Positions 1-9,611 of a DNA stretch of 64,000 nucleotides are shown piece after piece; the first letter of the stretch is position 1; every line of letters begins with the position of its first letter. The notes under the pieces are model-generated. The model saw nothing but the letters and a program-made list of their open reading frames with translations. It did not search any database and was not told the DNA's origin. The position numbers and the translations under genes were made by a program. This DNA is from Bradyrhizobium guangxiense (lineage in GTDB: Bacteria; Pseudomonadota; Alphaproteobacteria; Rhizobiales; Xanthobacteraceae). Where the stretch lies: NCBI RefSeq assembly GCF_004114915.1, contig NZ_CP022220.1, positions 62,001-126,000 of the forward strand, given 5' to 3'.

Positions 1-479
1 AGCCGGTCGTGATCTCGGGCTTCGAGCCTCTCGACATGATGCAGGCGATCCTGATGCTGGTGCGGCAGGGCAATGAGAACCGGCACGAGGTCGAGAACCA
101 GTACAGCCGCGCTGTAAAGCGTGACGGCAATCTGCGCGCCAAGGAGGAGGTCTCCGACATTTTCGAGCTGCGCGACCAGTTCGAATGGCGCGGGCTCGGG
201 CAGGTACCCTATAGCGGCCTGAAGCTGAAGCGCGCTTTCGCGAAATACGATGCCGAAGCGCGCTTCGACATGAAGGAGCTCCGCGTTGCCGACAATCCGG
301 CCTGTGAATGCGGCGCCATCCTGCGCGGCGTGAAGAAACCGGTCGATTGCAAGCTGTTCGGCACGGTCTGCACGCCGGAAACGCCGATAGGGTCTTGCAT
401 GGTCTCGTCCGAGGGCGCCTGCGCTGCGCACTGGACCTATGGCCGCTTCCGCGACCATCAGCAGAGGCGGGCATCATGA
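1..479 (+). CDS. hypD: HypD, hydrogenase maturation protein (C-terminal part, cut by window edge)
   Basis: HypD is the iron-sulfur scaffold on which, with HypC, the Fe(CN)2CO group of NiFe hydrogenase is assembled in the cytoplasm. The reading frame is open from base 3, so only the last roughly 158 codons are present. The visible part carries the family's GFEPLD motif and the late cysteine region (CECGAILRG, then FGTVCTPETPIGSCMVSSEGAC). The stop overlaps the hypE start as ATGA, so the two are translationally coupled. The gene order hypD-hypE-hoxX-hoxA is that of rhizobial uptake-hydrogenase loci. Identification is firm; the gene is incomplete only because the window begins inside it. Confidence 0.95.
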   Translation, partial: PVVISGFEPLDMMQAILMLVRQGNENRHEVENQYSRAVKRDGNLRAKEEVSDIFELRDQFEWRGLGQVPYSGLKLKRAFAKYDAEARFDMKELRVADNPACECGAILRGVKKPVDCKLFGTVCTPETPIGSCMVSSEGACAAHWTYGRFRDHQQRRAS

Positions 480-1516
480 AGGCCCATCAACGCAAGCTCG
501 ACATCAAGAACGGCTGCGTAGACCTGTCCCACGGCTCTGGCGGCCGCGCGATGGCACAGCTGATCTCGGGTCTTTTCCACTCGGCCTTCGGCAACGAATG
601 GCTGGCGCGCGGCAATGACCAGTCGGCCTTCGATGTCGCAGCCGGACGCATGGTCATGACGACCGACGGTTACGTGGTCTCGCCGCTATTCTTCCCGGGC
701 GGCAATATCGGCTCGCTCGCCGTGCACGGCACGGTCAACGACATCGCCATGGCCGGCGCGCGGCCGCTCTACCTCTCGGCGAGCTTCATCATCGAGGAGG
801 GCTTTCGCTTCTCCGACCTGAAGATGATCGCGGAATCTATGGGCGAGGCGGCGCGCGCGGCCGGCGTCCATATCATCACGGGCGATACCAAGGTGGTCGA
901 GCGCGGCAAGGCCGACGGCCTCTTCATCTCGACCGCCGGCGTCGGCGTCGTACCCGATGGCCTCGATCTATCCGCCGAGAAGGCTCGCGTCGGCGATCGC
1001 GTCCTGATCTCCGGCACGCTCGGGGACCACGGCGTCGCTATCATGTCGAAGCGGCAGAACCTCGCCTTCGAGACCGAGATCGTCTCGGACTCAGCCTCGC
1101 TGCATGATCTCGTGGCAAAGATGGTCACCGCAGGCGGAGAGGGCATCCGCCTGATGCGCGATCCGACCCGCGGCGGGCTAGCCGCCGCGCTCAACGAGAT
1201 CGCCCAGCAGTCTGGCCTCGGCTTCCGTGTGCAGGAGGAGGCGATCCCAGTGAAGCCGGGCGTGGCCGCGGCCTGCGAACTGCTGGGCCTCGACCCGCTC
1301 TATGTGGCCAACGAAGGCAAGCTGGTTGCAATTGTGGCCCCGGAGGCGGCCGCTGCCGTGCTCGCGACGATGCGCGCGCATCCGCTCGGCTGTGATGCGG
1401 CCGACATCGGCGAGGCCGTGGCCGACGATCACCATTTCGTGCAGATGGCGACGAGCTTTGGCGGTGGCCGGATCGTCGACTGGCTGTCGGGCGAACAACT
1501 GCCGAGGATCTGCTGA
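476..1516 (+). CDS. hypE: HypE, carbamoyl-dehydratase of hydrogenase maturation
   Basis: HypE accepts a carbamoyl group from HypF on its C-terminal cysteine and dehydrates it with ATP to a thiocyanate, the source of the CN ligands. I place the start at the ATG overlapping the hypD stop; an upstream in-frame extension would run through hypD. This gives 346 residues, normal for the family. The N-terminus has the SHGSGGRAM motif, the middle the AIRS/PurM-like ATP-binding fold (GDTKVVERG, DPTRGGLAAALNE), and the protein ends PRIC with the expected terminal cysteine. hoxX begins 8 bases after the stop. Confidence 0.96.
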   Translation: MKAHQRKLDIKNGCVDLSHGSGGRAMAQLISGLFHSAFGNEWLARGNDQSAFDVAAGRMVMTTDGYVVSPLFFPGGNIGSLAVHGTVNDIAMAGARPLYLSASFIIEEGFRFSDLKMIAESMGEAARAAGVHIITGDTKVVERGKADGLFISTAGVGVVPDGLDLSAEKARVGDRVLISGTLGDHGVAIMSKRQNLAFETEIVSDSASLHDLVAKMVTAGGEGIRLMRDPTRGGLAAALNEIAQQSGLGFRVQEEAIPVKPGVAAACELLGLDPLYVANEGKLVAIVAPEAAAAVLATMRAHPLGCDAADIGEAVADDHHFVQMATSFGGGRIVDWLSGEQLPRIC

Positions 1517-1524
1517 GGCCGGTC

Positions 1525-3225
1525 ATGCGCATCCTGCTTCTCACGCACTCCTTCAACAGCCTGACGCAACGGCTCCACGTCGAGCTCAGGGAGGGCGGCC
1601 ACGAGGTCTCGGTCGAGCTGGATATCCACCCCGACGTTACGCGCGAAAGCGTGGCGCTGTATCAGCCAGATCTGGTGATCGCGCCGTTCCTCAAGCGCGC
1701 AATCCCCGAAGATGTCTGGCGTAGCGTGCGCTGCCTGATCGTCCATCCCGGTCCGCCCGGCGACCGCGGTCCGGCGGCGCTCGACTGGGCGATTCTGGAA
1801 GGTGTTTCCAATTGGGGCGTGACTGTGCTTCAGGCCGACGGCGGGTTCGACGCTGGTCCGATCTGGGCTTTCAGAACCTTCCCGATGCGGTGCGCGGCTA
1901 AATCCAGCATCTACCGCAACGAGGTCACGACGTGCGCGGTCGCGGCGGTGCTCGAAGCCATTGCAGCAATCGAAGCCGGACAGCCGACACCGTCGCCGAT
2001 GCCTGCCGATGATCCCCGCATTCGGGTGCGCGGGCCCTGCCGGCAGGCCGACCGGATGATCGATTGGCAGCACGACACGAGCGAGACCGTCCTGCGCAAG
2101 ATCCACAGTGCAGACGGAATGCCGGGCTTGGTCGACAGCTTGTTCTTCAAAGATGTCAGGCTGTTCGACGCCCACGAGGCGCGCGGCATCTCCGGTGTGC
2201 CCGGAACCATTGTGGCGCATTGCGATGGAGCCTTGGCCCGGGCCACGGTCGATGGTGCCGTCTGGATCGGCCATGTGCGGCAGCTTGTACCGAAAAGCCT
2301 GAAACGATCCGCAGCAAAGGTCTTTGCGGAGCAGGCGATGCCCCTGCCGTACCGACCCGATTGCGGCTATGCGCCCATACGATATCGCGAGCAGGGCGAG
2401 GTCGGCGAGTTGCAGTTTTCCTTTTACAATGGCGCCATGGCGACCTCTGACTGCGAAGCGTTGTTGAACGCCTACCGAGCTGCGCTGGCCCGCCCAACCA
2501 AGGTGCTTCTCCTGACCGGTGGACGTGATTACTGGTCCAACGGCATTCACCTCGCCGAGATCGAGGCGGCTGACAGCGCTGCGGACGAGTCTTGGCGCAA
2601 CATCAATGCGATCGACGATCTTGCGCACACTGTCATCGAGACCACCGATCGGCTCGTCGTTTCCGTCATTCGCGGCAACGCCGGGGCGGGAGGGGTATTT
2701 TTAAGTCTCGCTGCCGACGAGGTCTGGGCGAGCGATCAGGTCGTCCTGAATCCACATTATAAGGACATAGGCAATCTCTTCGGCTCGGAATACTGGACTT
2801 ATCTGCTGCCGCGCCGCGCGGGTGCAGCGAACGCCCCCCGGATCACGCAATGCCGCCTGCCGATGGGCGTGGCAGAGGCGGGGCGCCTTGGCATCATCGA
2901 TCGTGCTCTGTCGGGCGGGGAGCTGGCGGAGGGCCGCCTCATGAGCCTTGCCGCGAGCATGGCGGCGGATGAACGCTTTGCGACGCGTCTTGCTGACAAG
3001 CAGCGACGTCGCGCAGCGGACGAAGCCCACAAGCCCTTGCAGGCCTATCGCGACGAGGAGCTGCGGCGGATGCGGCTTAATTTCTACGGATTCGATCCGA
3101 GTTACCACGTCGCCCGCTACAACTTCATTCACAAGGTGCCGAAGTCGCGCACGCCACTCACAATCGCACCCCATAGGTCGCCTCGCGCGCTCGACAAATC
3201 TACCCGCATGGCGGTGCGCATATGA
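1525..3225 (+). CDS. hoxX: HoxX/HypX, CO-ligand-supplying hydrogenase maturation protein
   Basis: HoxX/HypX converts formyl-tetrahydrofolate to the CO ligand of the NiFe active site under aerobic conditions (established for the Ralstonia/Aquifex family). The 566 residues show an N-terminal formyltransferase-like part (about 1-230) with the family signature around HPGPPGDRGPAALDWAIL, and a C-terminal enoyl-CoA hydratase/isomerase-like part (about 290-490) including RGNAGAGGVFLSLAADE and the NPHYKDIGNLFGSEYWTY segment. Length matches the family. It sits between hypE and hoxA, and its stop overlaps the hoxA start (ATGA), so it belongs to the same operon. Confidence 0.93.
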   Translation: MRILLLTHSFNSLTQRLHVELREGGHEVSVELDIHPDVTRESVALYQPDLVIAPFLKRAIPEDVWRSVRCLIVHPGPPGDRGPAALDWAILEGVSNWGVTVLQADGGFDAGPIWAFRTFPMRCAAKSSIYRNEVTTCAVAAVLEAIAAIEAGQPTPSPMPADDPRIRVRGPCRQADRMIDWQHDTSETVLRKIHSADGMPGLVDSLFFKDVRLFDAHEARGISGVPGTIVAHCDGALARATVDGAVWIGHVRQLVPKSLKRSAAKVFAEQAMPLPYRPDCGYAPIRYREQGEVGELQFSFYNGAMATSDCEALLNAYRAALARPTKVLLLTGGRDYWSNGIHLAEIEAADSAADESWRNINAIDDLAHTVIETTDRLVVSVIRGNAGAGGVFLSLAADEVWASDQVVLNPHYKDIGNLFGSEYWTYLLPRRAGAANAPRITQCRLPMGVAEAGRLGIIDRALSGGELAEGRLMSLAASMAADERFATRLADKQRRRAADEAHKPLQAYRDEELRRMRLNFYGFDPSYHVARYNFIHKVPKSRTPLTIAPHRSPRALDKSTRMAVRI

Positions 3226-4676
3226 GCTTCCAGGGTACTATTTTGGTAGTCGACGACGAGGTCAGGTCACAGGAGGCGCTACGCCGCGTCCTCAACGAGG
3301 ATTTTGAGGTACTCTGCGCCGGCAGCGCAGCAGACGCTGAAAAGCTGCTCGAAGGGGAGATCGTCCACGCCATCATCTGCGATCAGCGCATGCCGCACGA
3401 ATCCGGCGTCAGTTTCCTCAAGCGGGTGCGCGAGCTCTGGCCCGATCCGGTTCGCATGATCATCTCCGGCTATTCGGAATCGGACGACATCATCGCAGGG
3501 CTCAATGAGGCGGGCATCTATCAATACATCACGAAGCCCTGGCAGCCGGACCGGCTGATCGACATTGTCAAGGAGGCGGTCCAGCTCTATCGGCTTCAGA
3601 AGGAGACAGAGACCGCAGGGGTCGACGTCAAAGCAACGCCCGAGCACATCAAGAGGGTCGTTTCGGTCAAGCGCGGCGCAGCTAAGCATCTCTATGACTT
3701 CAACCGAATTGTGCACGCCCCGGACAGCCCGATGCATGCGGTCATTGAACTCGGCCGGCGGGCGGCCGAATACGACATCTCCGTGCTGATCACGGGCGAA
3801 TCCGGAACCGGCAAAGAGCTGCTGGCACGCGCGATCCACTACGGCTCAGCCCGAGCCGGTAAGGCTTTCGTCGTTGAGAACTGTGGGGCGCTGCCTGACG
3901 AGCTCCTCGAAAGCGAGTTGTTCGGGTGTAAGAAGGGCGCTTTCACAGGCGCCTACCAGGATCGCATCGGTCTGTTCGAAGTTGCCGATGGCGGTACCAT
4001 CTTCCTTGATGAAATCGGAGAGACCTCGCCGGCGTTTCAGGTGAAGCTGCTCCGCGTGCTGCAGGAGAGCGAGATCCGTCCGCTGGGCGCGCAACGTGTA
4101 AGGAAAGTCGACGTCCGTGTGGTGGCAGCCACCAATCGGGATCTTGAGGCCGAGGTGGAGGCGGGCCGCTTCCGCCGTGATCTCTATTACCGGCTGGCGG
4201 CGTTCCCGGTTCACATGCCGGCGCTTTGGGAGCGGCCGATGGATATACCCTTGATCGCAGAAGGAGTACTGTCTCAAGTCAAGACTTCCTTCAACCGGCC
4301 AGGTCTGCGCTTTGCCTCCGCTGCTCTTGAGGGCTTCGTCAAATACCTTTGGCCAGGGAACGTGCGCGAACTGCAGAACGAGATCCAGCGTATGGCCGTG
4401 CTGGCTGACTCGGACGAATTGCAGGCTCCCACGCTGCTCGGCCGGCGCAACGGCAGGCGGACCGCCACGGGGGTCATACAGAACCTGAACGGCGCAGCGA
4501 GCCTGAAGGACAGGGTGGAGGATCTGGAGAAGTCGGTTATCATCAACTCCCTGGAGAAGTATGAGGGCAATATCAGCCGGGTTGCCAGCGAGCTCGGCCT
4601 GTCCCGGGTAGGCCTGCGGAACAAGCTGTCCAGGTATGATTTGAGAAAAAATGGCAAAGGCGACGCATTCTCCTGA
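3222..4676 (+). CDS. hoxA: HoxA, NtrC-family response regulator of hydrogenase genes
   Basis: HoxA activates sigma-54-dependent hydrogenase promoters. The 484 residues contain a receiver domain (about 1-120, phosphoacceptor Asp54 in CDQRMP, acidic pair DDE at 11-13), a central AAA+ domain with Walker A GESGTGKE, the sigma-54 contact loop GAFTGA and Walker B GGTIFLDEIGE, and a C-terminal Fis-type helix-turn-helix (NISRVASELGLSRVGLRNKL). The start overlaps the hoxX stop and the last 26 bases overlap hoxJ. All catalytic motifs look intact. Confidence 0.95.
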   Translation: MSFQGTILVVDDEVRSQEALRRVLNEDFEVLCAGSAADAEKLLEGEIVHAIICDQRMPHESGVSFLKRVRELWPDPVRMIISGYSESDDIIAGLNEAGIYQYITKPWQPDRLIDIVKEAVQLYRLQKETETAGVDVKATPEHIKRVVSVKRGAAKHLYDFNRIVHAPDSPMHAVIELGRRAAEYDISVLITGESGTGKELLARAIHYGSARAGKAFVVENCGALPDELLESELFGCKKGAFTGAYQDRIGLFEVADGGTIFLDEIGETSPAFQVKLLRVLQESEIRPLGAQRVRKVDVRVVAATNRDLEAEVEAGRFRRDLYYRLAAFPVHMPALWERPMDIPLIAEGVLSQVKTSFNRPGLRFASAALEGFVKYLWPGNVRELQNEIQRMAVLADSDELQAPTLLGRRNGRRTATGVIQNLNGAASLKDRVEDLEKSVIINSLEKYEGNISRVASELGLSRVGLRNKLSRYDLRKNGKGDAFS

Positions 4677-6012
4677 CGGATCCGACTCGCTGCTCAAGTT
4701 GATCAGCGATCGCGGTGCTATCGAGTTCGACCACGAGCGTGAGGGCGCTTGGATCGAAGTCATCCGCAAGATGGATGAGGTTTATTCCGACCTATTGCGT
4801 TATGAGGTCGATCTGGAACACAAGAATGCCGAGCTCGAGGAAGCTCAAGCATTTGTCACCAACGTCATCGAATCTGTCTCTGATATCCTCATCGTTTGCG
4901 ACGCGAAAGGCCAGATCCAGCAAGTCAATTCCGCTTTACAGCGCACGCTTGACCGCGCCAATGACGAAATCGTCGGCTGGAGGATGGCAGACATCATTGA
5001 CGCTGCCGATGGCGCCAAGCTCATGTCGCTCCTCAAGCCTCGGAGCCCGTCCGAGGTTGTGGATGGGGAACTCCGTTTCTTGACCGAAGGCGGCAGCTCA
5101 GACCTGTTCGCAATCAACAGCTCGCCCCGACACGACCATCGGGGCCGCTTCATTGGCGTGGTTCTGACTGGAAGGCCTATCGGCGAGCTTCGCCGAGCCT
5201 ATGAAGCATTGCACACGGCTCATCAGGAGCTACAGCGAGTGCAGCGTCAATTGGTAGAACAGGAGAAAATGGCAAGTCTCGGCCGACTGGTGGCCGGTGT
5301 CGCTCACGAACTTAATAATCCCATCAGCTTCGTCTATGGAAACGTGCACACCTTGATGCGCTATCGCACGGCGCTGACATCCTACCTTGATGCCGTCCAC
5401 GGCACATCGATAAGCTCCGAAGCTGCAGCCTTGAAGAAAAGCCTCCGCATTGACGCCATTCTAGAGGATCTCGGCCCGCTCCTGGACGGGACAATGGAAG
5501 GCGCCGTGCGCATTAGCGAAATTGTAAAAAACTTACGCCGGCTTTCCCTCAGCAAGCTCGGGGAGTTTGATCGCGTCAACATCGAGCCTCTGATCAACAC
5601 CGCCGTGCTCTGGGCAGTCCGCACGAAGCAGGTTCGCCTCGACATTCACATGGACATCGAGGCGGATCTTTGGACTTGCGGGAATGAAGGGCAGCTCCAC
5701 CAGGTTATCGTAAATCTCGTCGAAAACGCAATTGACGCGACGCGCGGCACTCAGGAGCCACGGCTAAAGATATCGGCTCGCCGCAATCAGAACGAGATCC
5801 TGATTCGTTTGTCCGATAACGGGCCCGGGATCGAACAGCACAACATAGGTCGCATATTTGAGCCGTTCTTTACGACCAAGCGCGTTGGAGAGGGCACCGG
5901 GCTCGGCCTTTGGATCAGCTACGGAATCGTGCGCGAACATGGTGCCGAACTGACTGTTGTCAACGCACCAGAGGGAGGGGCAATATTCTCCTTCGCTCTC
6001 CCGGCGGCGTAG
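4651..6012 (+). CDS. hoxJ: HoxJ-like PAS sensor histidine kinase
   Basis: This is the probable cognate kinase of HoxA. The 453 residues comprise an N-terminal helical segment, a PAS domain (about 75-190, VTNVIESVSDILIVCDAKG onward), a dimerisation/phosphoacceptor region with ASLGRLVAGVAHELNNPISF (His in AHELNNP), and an ATPase domain with N box (VNLVENAIDATRG), G1 (SDNGPGI) and G2 (GEGTGLGLWISYG). There is no membrane segment, so it is soluble. The start lies inside the end of hoxA in another frame, which implies coupled translation. In Ralstonia HoxJ relays the H2 signal from the regulatory hydrogenase HoxBC; whether that sensor exists here is outside the window. Confidence 0.88.
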   Translation: MAKATHSPDGSDSLLKLISDRGAIEFDHEREGAWIEVIRKMDEVYSDLLRYEVDLEHKNAELEEAQAFVTNVIESVSDILIVCDAKGQIQQVNSALQRTLDRANDEIVGWRMADIIDAADGAKLMSLLKPRSPSEVVDGELRFLTEGGSSDLFAINSSPRHDHRGRFIGVVLTGRPIGELRRAYEALHTAHQELQRVQRQLVEQEKMASLGRLVAGVAHELNNPISFVYGNVHTLMRYRTALTSYLDAVHGTSISSEAAALKKSLRIDAILEDLGPLLDGTMEGAVRISEIVKNLRRLSLSKLGEFDRVNIEPLINTAVLWAVRTKQVRLDIHMDIEADLWTCGNEGQLHQVIVNLVENAIDATRGTQEPRLKISARRNQNEILIRLSDNGPGIEQHNIGRIFEPFFTTKRVGEGTGLGLWISYGIVREHGAELTVVNAPEGGAIFSFALPAA

Positions 6013-6183
6013 AGTTAGTCAGGGCTGCGACGGTTCGGCGCCGCTTCCGCCCTCAGGGCTTCTAATTTACTCGCTAGCGCGAGGTTCGGCCGCTGGCCAG
6101 GCTGTCGGCCAAGCCGGATGCGGAGGCTGTCGGCGCGAGATTAACGATCTCGACGTCCTGGAGCGCTAGCGCGTACGACCACA

Positions 6184-6600
6184 TTCGACGTTCTCGTCAA
6201 CAAGGCCGGTCAGTCGCAGCGTAGCAACATCCTAGACCTTGCGTCTGACGAAATCCACGCGCTGCTCGACGTCAATCTGCGCGCGGCACTGCACGTGAAA
6301 CGGCTGATCGTGACAAGAATGCCGATGCGCGCCGCTACGTGGTTGACGTCTGGTCGGTCGCTGGCCACTACGCCTTTCCAGAACGCCCTGGCTTTCTTCA
6401 TCCCTAGCCATCATGCCACCAAGGCCAGCGTATTGCGCGTTCGCGGGCTGAGCCCCGTTCTTTACTGATCTCGCGCTCGCGTCACCGAGATCTCGCCCGG
6501 TCGTGTGGCGACAAGCATCTTTAAGTGCGTTCGATACACTTCAACTCCGAGGACATCGCCCATGCCGTTGCCATCGCGCAGGTGTCACGGAAAGAGCACC
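6184..6600 (+). pseudogene. Remnant of a short-chain dehydrogenase/reductase
   Basis: Reading in successive frames gives recognisable SDR pieces in the right order. There is FDVLVNKAGQSQ (the NNAG region with N changed to K), then DLASDEIHALLDVNLRAALHVKR, then a shifted stretch with HHATKASV in place of the Tyr-x3-Lys site, then a different frame with RVTEISPGRVAT, and finally HFNSEDIAHAVAIA. At least two frame changes and a stop separate them, and the catalytic Tyr is gone. It is a dead gene between the hydrogenase block and the ABC importer. Traces of the N-terminal part may lie at 6046-6180 but are too weak to claim. Confidence 0.65.
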
Positions 6601-7039
6601 TCCCTTTCCCGCTCCGGAGCTCTAATAATGGAGACCGCCATCGAGACTGCCGCTCAGCGGTTCGCGAGGCCCCGCAACGCACAATCAATGGATGGCGCGT
6701 TTTGTCCTAGCATGGGCCATTTTTTGTGCTGAGGGTCGGCCTATGCCTTGGATGCATACTGACCTTGATAGAATGAATTTGATCCAAAATAGCCCGCCCC
6801 TTAGCGTTGCTAATTAGCACCGTCGAGCTGTGGCGGCAGGAAAGCAACACTTTACGAGTTGCGAAACTGCCGCCCAGCTTCCCGTGTCGAGCCCAAGCAC
6901 GCTTCGCGGTTTGCCGTGCTGGCCAATGGAAGACGTCGGTGCCGCGTCATTGAGGTCTAATTTCCTACCCTCAACAGCACGCGGCCGAGTGAAACACGTG
7001 CCCCTGAAGGCAAGGGCTACCAATAGGGAGGAGAAATAG
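6601..7039. other. Intergenic region, no gene recognised
   Basis: No convincing coding sequence was found on either strand. The region presumably carries the promoter of the importer operon that starts at 7040; a clear ribosome-binding sequence (GGGAGGAGAA) directly precedes that ATG. No strong -35/-10 pair could be assigned by eye. Confidence 0.5.
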
Positions 7040-7915
7040 ATGGGACCGTGGCGAGTAAACGGGTTCACCAGTCAAATCGCGAAAGTTGTTGCCCTATCAG
7101 CAATTGTAGGGCTTTCCATTGCCTCCTGGAGGGTAGTGAGTGCAGCAGAGATCCAGGTGCCCGACGCAGTCAAAACGGCGGGAGTCCTGCGCATGGGGCT
7201 CAGCAATGCATTGCCACCGCTGCAGTTCAAGGATCCGGAGACGGGCGAATTCAGAGGGATGAATGTAGATATTGGCCGGGAAATCGCAGCACGTTTGGGC
7301 GTCAAGGCCGAATTCAATGAAATGCTATTTGCGCAGTACATCCCGTCACTGCAGACCGGTCGGATCGATATCATCATGGGTGGACTTAGCGACCTCCCTG
7401 AACGTCATTCCATTATGGAGATGGTCGATTACTTCAGGGATTTCTATCAGGTCTACGCACTTTCCAATTCTCAGCTAAAGGAGTTGTCCGATCTTTGCGG
7501 TAAGCGGGCCGGCGCCATTCGGTCCACTGTTTGGTACAAAGTGATGCTTGCAAAGAGCGAGTCGGACTGCGTTCAGAAGGGAATGCCGGCTGTGAAGTTG
7601 ATTGGCACCGAATCAACGCCAGATACGCGGCTGCAGCTAACGCAAGGCCGAATTGATGCAGCACTGCAGGGCTTCGTCGAGGTTCCTTACATGATTGCGG
7701 AGTCCAAAGGCCTTTACAAGACGATCGGCGAGCCCTTCGCGCCAGAATTCAAGGCAATTGGTGTGCGTAAGGGCGATGTCGCGCTGCGTGACGCGATCGC
7801 CGACGCTCTGGATGCGATGATTAAGGACGGCACTTATGCAAAGATCCTGGCTAGATATCAGTTGAGCAAACTCGCTATTTCGGAAGTATATCTAAATTCG
7901 GAACCGCGAAAATGA
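7040..7915 (+). CDS. Polar amino-acid ABC transporter, periplasmic binding protein (family 3)
   Basis: This protein binds an amino-acid-like solute in the periplasm and delivers it to the permease encoded next. The 291 residues begin with a basic, then hydrophobic signal peptide (about 1-37, probable cleavage after VSA-A). The SBP_bac_3 fold follows: VLRMGLSNALPPLQFKD, GMNVDIGREIAARLGVKAEF, LQTGRIDIIMGGLSDLPERH. GGAGGAG-type Shine-Dalgarno bases lie just before the ATG. It overlaps the permease gene by ATGA. The real substrate is unknown; the neighbouring hydantoinase and deacylase genes suggest an amino-acid derivative or N-heterocycle (inference). Confidence 0.9.
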   Translation: MGPWRVNGFTSQIAKVVALSAIVGLSIASWRVVSAAEIQVPDAVKTAGVLRMGLSNALPPLQFKDPETGEFRGMNVDIGREIAARLGVKAEFNEMLFAQYIPSLQTGRIDIIMGGLSDLPERHSIMEMVDYFRDFYQVYALSNSQLKELSDLCGKRAGAIRSTVWYKVMLAKSESDCVQKGMPAVKLIGTESTPDTRLQLTQGRIDAALQGFVEVPYMIAESKGLYKTIGEPFAPEFKAIGVRKGDVALRDAIADALDAMIKDGTYAKILARYQLSKLAISEVYLNSEPRK

Positions 7916-8802
7916 GCGCGGTGTCAAAAAAGCCTGTACGATCGAGCAGCGGTTCCTCCACTCTCTTTTCACGGCCCGATCTGTCGTTGGTCGAGATCGT
8001 GCCGCCGCGTTACGTCGGCCGCTGGATAATGGGCGTACTAGTTCTTGGTCTGTTGGTCCTTATTGTAAGGGCCTTCGCTAACGCGCAGATCGAATGGAAC
8101 GTTGTTGCCAAATACTTAGCGGCGCCTACAATTCTCGCGGGCTTCTGGCATACGATGATCTTGTCCGTGCTGGCGATGATTGTCGGTGTCGCGCTCGGCT
8201 TGGCTATCTCGATTATGCGAATGTCGGATAATCCGCTCCTAGTCATCGTCGCATTTGGCTACCAATGGTTCTTTCGCGGGACGCCGGTAATCCTCCAGCT
8301 TCTGATTTGGTATAATCTAGCCTTAATCATCCCAGTCATCGGCATTCCCGGTCTGTGGACGGCCCCGACTGTCGATGTCATCACGCCCTTTTGGGCCGCG
8401 CTGCTTGGCCTTGGCATCAATCAGGGTGCCTATACCTCGGAGGTCATTCGCGCCGGAATCCTCTCGGTTGATGCGGGCCAGCACGAAGCGGCACAGTCGA
8501 TTGGCATGACCCGTCTACACGCGCTCTGGAGAATCGTCCTACCTCAAGCAATGCGCGTGATAGTTCCGCCGATTGGTAACGAGTTTATTGGAATGGTAAA
8601 AATGACGTCACTCGCCAGCGTGATCCAGTACACCGATTTACTTTACAGCGCACAGAACGTGTACTTCGTCAATCAGCGCGTGATTGAGCTACTGATCGTA
8701 GCAGGCGCTTGGTATCTCCTCGCTGTCTCCATTCTCACGCCGCTTCAGTTGCTGCTCGAATGGCGGTTCGCGCGGGGAACATCTGTCGTGAGGGTCCGAT
8801 GA
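7912..8802 (+). CDS. Polar amino-acid ABC transporter, permease (HisM/GlnP type)
   Basis: This is an inner-membrane permease of the importer, 296 residues with several hydrophobic segments. The first is about residues 40-60 ([15 protein letters not shown]), followed by the typical [21 protein letters not shown] start of the HEQRO-type permease domain. The coupling EAA loop is seen as [32 protein letters not shown]. It overlaps the binding-protein stop and the ATPase start by ATGA on both sides, so the three genes form one translationally coupled unit. Confidence 0.92.
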   Translation: MSAVSKKPVRSSSGSSTLFSRPDLSLVEIVPPRYVGRWIMGVLVLGLLVLIVRAFANAQIEWNVVAKYLAAPTILAGFWHTMILSVLAMIVGVALGLAISIMRMSDNPLLVIVAFGYQWFFRGTPVILQLLIWYNLALIIPVIGIPGLWTAPTVDVITPFWAALLGLGINQGAYTSEVIRAGILSVDAGQHEAAQSIGMTRLHALWRIVLPQAMRVIVPPIGNEFIGMVKMTSLASVIQYTDLLYSAQNVYFVNQRVIELLIVAGAWYLLAVSILTPLQLLLEWRFARGTSVVRVR

Positions 8803-9566
8803 CCAAGCCTTTGCTCTCAATGAGAAGAGTTAAGAAGCGGTATGGAAATCTACAAGTTCTGGACGGCGTCTCCCTCGACGTCATGCCCAATGAAGTAGTG
8901 TGTTTGATCGGCTCATCAGGCTCAGGCAAAACGACGCTCTTGAGATGTATTAATCAACTGGTTTCCGTCGACTCAGGACATATCTGGATAGACGACGAAA
9001 TCGTGGGCTATCGCCAAGTGGGGTCGCAATTGCGGCCACTAGGCGGTGCGGAACTCGCCCGCCAGCGGACGAAGACCGCGATGGTGTTTCAACGATTTAA
9101 TCTCTTTCCCCATATGACTGCTCTTGACAATGTCATTGAGGGACCCGTGCGTGTCTTAAAGCGCAATAAGGCTGACGTCGTTTGTGAGGCGGAAGCCCTC
9201 CTAGCACGCGTAGGCTTATCCGAGAAGCGTAACGCGTACCCTTCCAGCCTGTCTGGCGGCCAGCAACAACGTGTGGCCATCGCGCGGGCTATGGCTATGC
9301 ACCCGCGCCTTATGCTCTTCGACGAGCCGACATCTGCACTCGATCCTGAACTCGTTGCCGAAGTCCTCGCGGCGATGAAGGAATTGGCACGCACCGGCAT
9401 GACTATGGTGGTCGTTACGCACGAACTTGGATTTGCGAGCGAGGTCGCAGATCGCGTGATCTTTATGGAACAAGGCCAAATCGCAGAAGAAGGCACTGCC
9501 CGAGAGGTTCTTATGCACCCCAAGGGCGCAAGGACCAAAGAGTTCATTTCGGCGGTGCTCGATTAA
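8799..9566 (+). CDS. Polar amino-acid ABC transporter, ATPase (GlnQ/HisP type)
   Basis: This is the cytoplasmic ATPase of the importer. I use the ATG overlapping the permease stop rather than an upstream in-frame codon inside the permease gene; this gives 255 residues, the usual GlnQ size. Motifs present are Walker [11 protein letters not shown]-loop [12 protein letters not shown], signature [14 protein letters not shown], Walker [15 protein letters not shown] and H-loop VVTHE. It closes a three-gene importer operon. The monooxygenase start is 45 bases downstream and probably cotranscribed. Confidence 0.94.
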   Translation: MTKPLLSMRRVKKRYGNLQVLDGVSLDVMPNEVVCLIGSSGSGKTTLLRCINQLVSVDSGHIWIDDEIVGYRQVGSQLRPLGGAELARQRTKTAMVFQRFNLFPHMTALDNVIEGPVRVLKRNKADVVCEAEALLARVGLSEKRNAYPSSLSGGQQQRVAIARAMAMHPRLMLFDEPTSALDPELVAEVLAAMKELARTGMTMVVVTHELGFASEVADRVIFMEQGQIAEEGTAREVLMHPKGARTKEFISAVLD

Positions 9567-9611
9567 CACGCAGCATCTCTACATACGACCAGAGAGGAAT
9601 TGAGGAACGAA

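Noticed and set aside
1429..2628. Minus-strand open frame of 399 codons
   Set aside because: Antisense to hoxX; no domain seen.
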